From Cycloclasticus sp. (GTDB lineage Bacteria; Pseudomonadota; Gammaproteobacteria; Methylococcales; Cycloclasticaceae): 20,073 nt of DNA. The stretch covers positions 1 to 20,073 of the forward strand of contig JAHRWG010000098.1 of the NCBI GenBank assembly GCA_019090295.1, read 5' to 3'. Positions 15,030 to 20,073 of this stretch are shown here, one piece after another. Below the pieces are notes generated by a model, which was not told the DNA's origin, did no database searches, and worked only from the letters and a program-made list of their open reading frames with translations. Position numbers and translations under genes: made by a program. Within the stretch, counting starts at the first letter, position 1. The number at the start of each line of letters is the position of its first letter.

Positions 15030-16226
15030 TTAAAGTCCGAGTACGGCTTTAGCCATAATGTTTTTTTGAATTTCGTTTGAACCACCATAAATAGATGATT
15101 TACGCCAATCAAAATAATGCGGGGCTAAAACGGATGCTTCTTCCGGCCCAATCGGTTCGTCTTGCCAGCCTTCTAGCATGGTTTCTTTAATATAAGGAAA
15201 GCCAAAGTAGCCAACGGTTTCCATAAGGAGTGCTGTGATCGATTGCTGAACCTCCGTACCTTTTATTTTTAGTAATGATGATTCAACGCCTGGCGAATCA
15301 CCTGCGGATAATTTAGACAAAACACGTAAATTGGTCATTTCCAATGCCATCAATTCAACTTCGACTTGAGCTATTTTGGCGCTAAACTGGCTATCTTCAA
15401 TTAAAGGCTTGCCGTTATACATTTCTTTTTTTGCCAACGTTTTAAGTCGATCAATTTGCTTTTTAGAGCGGGGAACCTGCGCAATATAGGTGCGTTCATG
15501 TTGCAATAAATACTTTGCAATCGTCCAGCCATCGCCTTCAATACCCACTAAATTCTCAACCGGAACTTTTACATCTTCTAAGAAAATTTGATTAACAACA
15601 TGCATGCCATCAACGGTAATGATTGGATCAACTGTCACGCCCGCCGCTTTCATATCGATCAGTAAAAAACTAATGCCTTTCTGCTTTTTATCTTCTTGGC
15701 TTGTTCTTACCAAGGTAAACATCATATCGGCATAATGGCCATGGGTTGTCCATGTCTTAGAGCCGTTGACAATATAGTGGTCACCCTCTTTAACCGCTTT
15801 TGTTTGCAAAGAGGCTAAATCTGAACCTGCATTTGGCTCCGAATAGCCTTGGCACCACCAAGTGTCACTATTGTAAATATCGCTAAGGTATTTTTTACGT
15901 TGTTCGTCCGTTCCAAACTGCATCAGCACGGGAGCTAACATCACCAAACCGAAAGAGACGGTTCTTAAGCAATTGGCTGCACCACATTCTTCTTCAAAAA
16001 TATATTTTTCAACTGGCGTCCAACCTGGGCCACCAAACTCTTTAGGCCAACCTGGGGCGATCCAACCTTTGTCGGCTAAAACCTTTTGCCATCGGACATA
16101 ATCATCCTTTTTTAAGGCAATGCCCTTTGCTACTTTTTGTTGAATGTCTGCAGGGTAGTTAGCCTGTAGGAACTCACGAACGTCCTGTTGAAAGGCTTGT
16201 TCTTGCTCGGTATATTTTAAATCCAC
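15030..16226 (-). CDS. Acyl-CoA dehydrogenase, PimC-like (pimeloyl-CoA dehydrogenase large subunit family)
   Basis: An FAD-dependent enzyme predicted to make the 2,3-double bond in a dicarboxylyl- or bulky acyl-CoA. Of its 398 residues, the FAD/substrate region YSEPNAGSDLASL (128-140) and the flavin-side WTTHGHYAD (159-167) are intact. The C-terminal loop is IYGGSNEIQK, with no Glu at the usual place; instead Glu244 in LLQHERTYIA sits where isovaleryl-CoA dehydrogenase has its catalytic base (Glu254). The start is a GTG at 16226, supported by AAGGA about seven bases upstream; no ATG exists nearby. Together with the next gene it should form an alpha-beta heterotetramer oxidising the ring-opened pimeloyl-CoA analogue made by the BadI-like hydrolase. 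Confidence 0.87.
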   Translation of the reverse strand: MDLKYTEQEQAFQQDVREFLQANYPADIQQKVAKGIALKKDDYVRWQKVLADKGWIAPGWPKEFGGPGWTPVEKYIFEEECGAANCLRTVSFGLVMLAPVLMQFGTDEQRKKYLSDIYNSDTWWCQGYSEPNAGSDLASLQTKAVKEGDHYIVNGSKTWTTHGHYADMMFTLVRTSQEDKKQKGISFLLIDMKAAGVTVDPIITVDGMHVVNQIFLEDVKVPVENLVGIEGDGWTIAKYLLQHERTYIAQVPRSKKQIDRLKTLAKKEMYNGKPLIEDSQFSAKIAQVEVELMALEMTNLRVLSKLSAGDSPGVESSLLKIKGTEVQQSITALLMETVGYFGFPYIKETMLEGWQDEPIGPEEASVLAPHYFDWRKSSIYGGSNEIQKNIMAKAVLGL

Positions 16227-16263
16227 TTTTTTTCCTTTTCTTTAACACTTAATTATTAAAACT

Positions 16264-16293
16264 CACTGAATCAATATTGAAATTTATTCAGTG
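16264..16293 (-). other. Intercistronic stem-loop after the BadI-like gene
   Basis: A perfect 8-bp inverted repeat, CACTGAAT (16264-16271) with ATTCAGTG (16286-16293), around a 14-base loop. It begins within the last codons of the hydrolase gene, encloses its stop codon, and on the minus strand is followed by AGTTTTAATAATT. It lies in the longest gap of the operon (57 bp). It could be a weak attenuator or an RNA processing/stability element; the low GC content makes strong termination unlikely. Confidence 0.4.
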
Positions 16294-17066
16294 TATTGCC
16301 TAAAATCTGGCTGACGCTTTTCATTAAAGGCCTTAACCCCTTCTTGGGACTCATCACTATCGTAATATAGCTTTAGGGCTTGCATGCCCATGGCTGAGAT
16401 ACCCCTAATATTGTCTGTATCGGCATTAAATGAACGCTTGGCAATAGCAAGGGCTGTCGGGCTTTTTTGCATGATTTCATCACACCATTGCTGTACCTCA
16501 TCGGCTAATTTATCGTGTGCAACGACTTTGTTAACTAAGCCCATTTCTAATGCTTCTTGCGCAGTGTATTTACGGCACATGTACCACATTTCGCGTGCTT
16601 TCTTTTCACCAACAACACGCGCTAAATAGGCCGTTCCAAACCCTGGGTCCACTGAGCCTACTTTCGGGCCAACCTGGCCAAAAATAGCCTTTTCTGAAGC
16701 AATGGTCATGTCACAGATTGTCGCCAACACATTACCACCACCAATCGCGTAACCTTGAACCATGGCTATCACTGGTTTTGGAGCGTCTCTTAAAATAGAT
16801 TGCAGCTCTTCAACGGGTAAACCTATCACACCGCGCCCATCATACTGCCCTTCATGCGCACTTTGATCACCACCTGTACAGAAAGCTTTGTCACCAGCAC
16901 CAGCCAATACAATCACGCCAATGCTCGTGTCCCAAGCCGCTTTGGTCAATGCATGAATCAGTTCTTCGCAGGTTTGCCCTCTAAATGCATTAAATACCTT
17001 AGGTCTATTGATAGTGACATAGGCTGCGCCATTAGTGACGCTATAGATAATATCTTCGTAATCCAT
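16284..17066 (-). CDS. badI: 2-ketocyclohexanecarboxyl-CoA hydrolase (BadI-like ring-opening enzyme)
   Basis: A crotonase-fold hydrolase of the MenB/BadI branch. BadI opens 2-ketocyclohexane-1-carboxyl-CoA to pimeloyl-CoA in Rhodopseudomonas palustris. From the ATG at 17066 the protein has 260 residues, the length I recall for BadI, and follows it through INRPKVFNAFRG, FCTGGDQS, GYAIGGGNVLATICD, FGQVGPKVGSVDPGFGTA, REMWYMCRKY and SPTALAIAKRSFN. Asp140 (GSVDPG) and Tyr235 (LYYDSDES) match the MenB active-site Asp and Tyr. AGGA five bases before this ATG decides against the ATG four codons upstream. MenB is the alternative, but no other menaquinone gene is present and the neighbours handle pimeloyl-type CoA esters. 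The true substrate may be an alkylated ring. Confidence 0.88.
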   Translation of the reverse strand: MDYEDIIYSVTNGAAYVTINRPKVFNAFRGQTCEELIHALTKAAWDTSIGVIVLAGAGDKAFCTGGDQSAHEGQYDGRGVIGLPVEELQSILRDAPKPVIAMVQGYAIGGGNVLATICDMTIASEKAIFGQVGPKVGSVDPGFGTAYLARVVGEKKAREMWYMCRKYTAQEALEMGLVNKVVAHDKLADEVQQWCDEIMQKSPTALAIAKRSFNADTDNIRGISAMGMQALKLYYDSDESQEGVKAFNEKRQPDFRQYTE

Positions 17067-17089
17067 CTGCTTCCTCATTATTTGTTTGC

Positions 17090-17887
17090 TTAACGCTGTT
17101 TAAAAACAGGGTCACGTCGTTCTGAAAATGCTGTTAGGCCTTCCCTAACATCATCACTTTGTAGGCCTTTAGTTGCTTCAACTTCCTCTAGCTTCAAGGC
17201 ATCCGGCAAACTCAAGTCAGCGCCTGTGTAAGCCAGGCTCTTCATCATGGACAAACCATCCGCACTTTTATTGGTTAATAATTGGCAATACTTAAGGGCT
17301 TCTTCTCTTAAGGTCTCTCTGGGAACCAAATAATTGACCATTCCCCATTTTTCAGCGTCTATCGCCTTTAAGCGCCGACCAGACATCATCAAGTCTAAGG
17401 CTCGTCGACAACCAACAATCCTTGGTAATCGCTGACTTCCACCCCAGCCTGGTATCAATCCATAGTTAGCGTGTTGGTCACCAAATACTGCATCATCTGC
17501 AGCAAATATAATGTCACTTGCCAGTGATATCTCTAAGCCACCGGCCAAGCAAAAACCTTGAATTGCGGCAACAACAGGCAAGCAGCTTTGCTCAAAATCG
17601 GTACATGTTTTGTGCCCCAGCTCAATAAAGGCTTGTAAACCCTGATCAGTTTTTTCATCTATTAGAGTATTCACTTCATCTAAATCGGCACCTGTACAAA
17701 AGTGTTTACCTTCCGAGCACAATAAAATAGCTCTAACCTTTGGGTTATTAGTATGCAGCTTTAATGCATCTTGCAAGGCTTGATGCACTGATAATGATAG
17801 GCAGTTAAATTTGTCAGCACGATTGATAATAATTAGGCCAACTTGACCTTCTATTTTAGTTAGGACAATTGAATCATTCATAAGCAT
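17090..17887 (-). CDS. Enoyl-CoA hydratase/isomerase-family protein missing one catalytic Glu
   Basis: A 265-residue crotonase. The CoA-binding FCTGADLDE (63-71) and oxyanion GGLE are present, and Glu119 fills the first catalytic position (Glu144 of rat enoyl-CoA hydratase). The second (Glu164) is replaced by His139 in FGDQHANYGLIPGWGG. Classical hydratases need both glutamates, so simple 2-enoyl-CoA hydration is doubtful; isomerase, lyase or hydrolase chemistry, or hydration of an unusual cyclic enoyl-CoA, is possible. By position it fills the BadK (cyclohex-1-ene-carboxyl-CoA hydratase) slot beside the BadI-like gene. A second in-frame ATG two codons in (17881) is an equally good start. Spacing to the neighbours is 11-23 bp. 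Confidence 0.83.
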   Translation of the reverse strand: MLMNDSIVLTKIEGQVGLIIINRADKFNCLSLSVHQALQDALKLHTNNPKVRAILLCSEGKHFCTGADLDEVNTLIDEKTDQGLQAFIELGHKTCTDFEQSCLPVVAAIQGFCLAGGLEISLASDIIFAADDAVFGDQHANYGLIPGWGGSQRLPRIVGCRRALDLMMSGRRLKAIDAEKWGMVNYLVPRETLREEALKYCQLLTNKSADGLSMMKSLAYTGADLSLPDALKLEEVEATKGLQSDDVREGLTAFSERRDPVFKQR

Positions 17888-17906
17888 GGTCTCTTAGCGT
17901 TAAATA

Positions 17907-19061
17907 TTAATAAGGGACGCCATCGCGACCAATTTTTTCACGGGCAATAATCATTTTTTGAATTTGCGCCGTTCCATCCCCAATTTGAAGGCCCAGCACA
18001 TCACGTAAGCGTTGCTGAATAGGGTAGTCTTTGCTGTAGCCTCCATGGCCATGTGCAAGTAAACAATTATGGATAATCTCAAACGATACTTTAGGGGCCC
18101 ACCATTTACACATAGCCGCTTCTGCAGTATGAGGTTCACCCTGGTCTCTAAGCCAAAGTGTTTTATAGCACAGTAGTTTAGCGGCTTCTATAAATGTTTC
18201 TGCTTCAGCCAGTGGAAAAGTCACCCCTTCAAATTTTGATATCTTTTTACCAAATGCTTCGCGTGCTGTCACTTGCTGCCAAGTTTCTTCAACTGACACT
18301 TCAGCCGCCCCTAAGCATTGAAGACCAATTAAGGCACGACTGTAATCAAACCCTTGCATGACTTGGATAAACCCCATGCCCTCATCACCCAGCATATTGA
18401 TTGCAGGCACTTCAACATTGTCAAAAAATAAAGAGCCACGCCCTACAATGGATTCACCAATATCATCAAAATGCGTTCGTTCAATATTAGGGTTATCCAA
18501 AGGCACTAAAAACGCACTAACTCCTCGTGCTCTCTCGTCTGTAGTGCCGGTTCTTGCAAAGACAACGGCCACATCAGCCTGCGCTGCAGCAGAAATTGAT
18601 GTTTTCTCACCATTTAAAACGAACACATCACCCTTTCGCTCGGCTTTAAGCTTAATATTAGCTGCATCTGACCCTGCACTTGGCTCAGTTAAAGCAATAG
18701 CTACCATGGCTTCACCTGTAATAATCCGGCTTAACCAATATTGTGCCAGTTCAGGCGCTGCAAATTTCTCGATAATACTGCCATTAAGGCCAGCAAGGAC
18801 TTGCACATAAGCGACGTTAAAGTCACCACGTGAAATTTCTTCTGTGATCAGCCCTGCTGTCACATAATCTAAGCCTAAACCACCGTATTTAGTCGACAAC
18901 TCAGCCCCTATAAAGCCTAAATCACCCATTTGCTTTAACATGTCTCTATCGACAATATGTTTATCATCATTTGATTGATAATTAGGGAGTAGTTTTTCTT
19001 CTGCAAAGCGTCGAGCACTATCTTTTATGGCAAGTTGTTCTTCAGACCAAGAGAAATTCAT
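17907..19061 (-). CDS. Acyl-CoA dehydrogenase, AliB-like (cyclohexanecarboxyl-CoA dehydrogenase candidate)
   Basis: A 384-residue FAD-dependent acyl-CoA dehydrogenase and the first gene of the operon. The motifs ALTEPSAGSDAANIKL, NGEKTSIS and HGHGGYSKDYPIQQRLRD are standard. In the C-terminal catalytic loop the usual EGT is DGT: Asp362 in LGLQIGDGTAQIQK. An Asp base has been reported for alicyclic-ring acyl-CoA dehydrogenases, and with a BadI-like gene two positions downstream the best assignment is desaturation of a cyclohexanecarboxyl-CoA-type ring. Related Asp-containing dehydrogenases with other substrates exist, so this is not certain. AGGA precedes the ATG at 19061. It is divergent from the MmgE/PrpD gene, with 153 bp between the starts. 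Confidence 0.85.
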   Translation of the reverse strand: MNFSWSEEQLAIKDSARRFAEEKLLPNYQSNDDKHIVDRDMLKQMGDLGFIGAELSTKYGGLGLDYVTAGLITEEISRGDFNVAYVQVLAGLNGSIIEKFAAPELAQYWLSRIITGEAMVAIALTEPSAGSDAANIKLKAERKGDVFVLNGEKTSISAAAQADVAVVFARTGTTDERARGVSAFLVPLDNPNIERTHFDDIGESIVGRGSLFFDNVEVPAINMLGDEGMGFIQVMQGFDYSRALIGLQCLGAAEVSVEETWQQVTAREAFGKKISKFEGVTFPLAEAETFIEAAKLLCYKTLWLRDQGEPHTAEAAMCKWWAPKVSFEIIHNCLLAHGHGGYSKDYPIQQRLRDVLGLQIGDGTAQIQKMIIAREKIGRDGVPY

Positions 19062-19128
19062 GATTGTCCTATTGAATATAGTGTTAGCAACTAAAAGTTA
19101 CGTAATGTAGATTAAAGCGTGTAAAATA

Positions 19129-19142
19129 CTAACATTCGTTAG
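19129..19142. promoter_or_regulatory. Inverted repeat, candidate shared operator between divergent units
   Basis: CTAAC-ATTC-GTTAG is a perfect 5-bp inverted repeat with a 4-base spacer, in the 153-bp intergenic region between the operon start and the MmgE/PrpD gene. The form (AAC-N-GTT half-sites) resembles TetR-family sites of fatty-acid and steroid catabolism. A TAAAAT at 19122-19127 just upstream could be a -10 box toward the MmgE/PrpD gene, which would put the repeat over the start of transcription. A second imperfect copy, TTAG-CAA-CTAA, lies at 19084-19094. No regulator gene is in the window. Confidence 0.4.
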
Positions 19143-19214
19143 ATTTAACAAGGGGTTTTTCAACTTTTCTACTCTTTTAAATTAAACACACAATAAACCA
19201 AGGATTAATAACCA

Positions 19215-20073
19215 ATGACCAACCCACAGCAAGACAATATTTCGAGTACTCTCGCTAAGTATGCTTATGAATTTAATTTAGATAACGTGCCTGAGGATGT
19301 TCAGAAATACGCCTTAAACCTTATTTTGGATGGAACAGGTATTGCCTACGCATCGAGTCAATACTCTTTCAGTAAAATTGGTTTGGAGGCGCTTAGACTT
19401 TTCAATGAGCCAGGAGATCACTTGGTTTTAGGAACAGGAGAAAGGTTGCCCTATCGTGACGCTGCCTTGGCTAATGGCTTACTCATTCATGGGCTTGATT
19501 TTGATGACACACATGTTGCAGGTGTTGTACATATGACTTCAGCCGTTTGGCCATGCGTACTGGCTGTTGCTGAAAAGAATAACTCTAGCGGCAAAGAAAT
19601 GTTAGCAGCCTACATTGCTGGCATGGAGGTAGGCGCACGTATTGGTATGGTTGCTAAAGGTGCATTCCACCAAGTCGGTCATCACCCAACAGGTATTGCC
19701 GGTGCTTTTGCCTGTAGTTTAGTGGCCAGCATGCTGATGAAGTTATCTGAGGAGCAGATGGTAATGGCACAAGGCATTGCATTAAGCATGGCCTCTGGTA
19801 ATTTTGAATTTTTAGAGGATGGCGCGTGGACAAAACGTTACCACCCAGGCTGGGCAGCCGTTTCAGGCATTATGGCGGCTACCTTCGCAAAAGCAGGCTA
19901 TATTGGTCCATCGCAGCCCTATGAAGGTCGTTTTGGGCTTTATAAAAGTCATTTGTTGGCACTAGAAGACGGTTGCGATTACCAGCTGGCAACACACGGC
20001 TTAAATAATATTTGGGAAGTGCTAAATGTTGGTATTAAACCCTACCCATCTTGTCATTTTACTCATGCCGTTA
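19215..20073 (+). CDS. MmgE/PrpD family protein, 3'-truncated at window end
   Basis: The first 286 residues of a protein normally about 450 long. The MmgE/PrpD family includes 2-methylcitrate dehydratase, cis-aconitate decarboxylase and epimerases. Family hallmarks are visible: HGLDFDDTH, GHHPTGIAGAFACSL, KRYHPGWAAVSGIMAA, and KPYPSCHFTHAV at the edge. The ATG at 19215 has AAGGA ten bases upstream. Most members in catabolic operons have no assigned function. Because it is divergent from the alicyclic-acid operon and shares its promoter region, it may act on a hydroxy- or unsaturated diacid from that pathway, or in propionate disposal. No methylcitrate synthase is visible, so I do not call it prpD. 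Confidence 0.88.
   Translation, partial: MTNPQQDNISSTLAKYAYEFNLDNVPEDVQKYALNLILDGTGIAYASSQYSFSKIGLEALRLFNEPGDHLVLGTGERLPYRDAALANGLLIHGLDFDDTHVAGVVHMTSAVWPCVLAVAEKNNSSGKEMLAAYIAGMEVGARIGMVAKGAFHQVGHHPTGIAGAFACSLVASMLMKLSEEQMVMAQGIALSMASGNFEFLEDGAWTKRYHPGWAAVSGIMAATFAKAGYIGPSQPYEGRFGLYKSHLLALEDGCDYQLATHGLNNIWEVLNVGIKPYPSCHFTHAV

Noticed and set aside
16284..17066. 1,4-dihydroxy-2-naphthoyl-CoA synthase (MenB)
   Set aside because: Same fold and some shared residues, but the sequence follows BadI throughout, the length is 260 residues, and no menaquinone genes are present.
18358..18810. Plus-strand open frame of 150 codons opposite the first acyl-CoA dehydrogenase
   Set aside because: Antisense shadow of a conserved gene, with no recognisable family features.

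Overview
The window reads as a piece of a moderately AT-rich (about 42-44% GC by eye) gammaproteobacterial chromosome. This rests on gene style, Shine-Dalgarno leaders such as AAGGAG, and the families present. A marine hydrocarbon or terpenoid degrader (for example a Cycloclasticus-like organism) would fit, but that name is only a guess. I see no tRNA, rRNA, insertion sequence, integrase or CRISPR array. The first 57 bases are not genomic: they are an Illumina Nextera i5 adapter left on the contig end, and they fuse onto the truncated cysK gene.

Left part (58-5167), housekeeping and accessory genes: partial cysteine synthase (cysK, -), a formate/nitrite-type channel (-), an ABCB-type half-transporter (-), a divergent thiol peroxidase of the glutathione peroxidase family (+), and a cation diffusion facilitator (-) that ends 13 bases from the peroxidase stop codon.

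Main part (5364-19061): thirteen minus-strand genes packed as one apparent operon. The largest gap is 57 bp, and three junctions are ATGA overlaps. In transcription order they are: acyl-CoA dehydrogenase with Asp in the usual Glu position; crotonase lacking one catalytic Glu; BadI-like 2-ketocyclohexanecarboxyl-CoA hydrolase; an acyl-CoA dehydrogenase pair resembling pimeloyl-CoA dehydrogenase PimC/PimD; metallo-beta-lactamase-fold hydrolase; degenerate and intact MaoC hot-dog proteins; PaaK-type CoA ligase; beta and alpha subunits of a biotin-dependent acyl-CoA carboxylase of the methylcrotonyl/geranyl-CoA type; and a Cys-less thiolase-fold (Ltp2-like) protein coupled to a DUF35 zinc-ribbon/OB protein. 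A divergent MmgE/PrpD-family gene (+) starts at 19215 and runs off the right edge. The 153-bp intergenic region between them carries a perfect inverted repeat that could be a shared operator.

Together these genes look like a CoA-dependent pathway for an alicyclic (cyclohexane-type) carboxylic acid, probably alkyl-substituted: activation, ring desaturation and hydration, hydrolytic ring opening to a pimeloyl-CoA analogue, dehydrogenation, then carboxylation, hydration and retro-aldol steps suited to a branched chain that ordinary beta-oxidation cannot finish. The combination of a benzoate/cyclohexanecarboxylate-type ring-opening module with a steroid-side-chain-like hydratase/aldolase module and an acyl-CoA carboxylase is the most interesting content. 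The substrate itself cannot be read from sequence. A hydroxyacyl-CoA dehydrogenase (BadH role) and a regulator are not present in the window.
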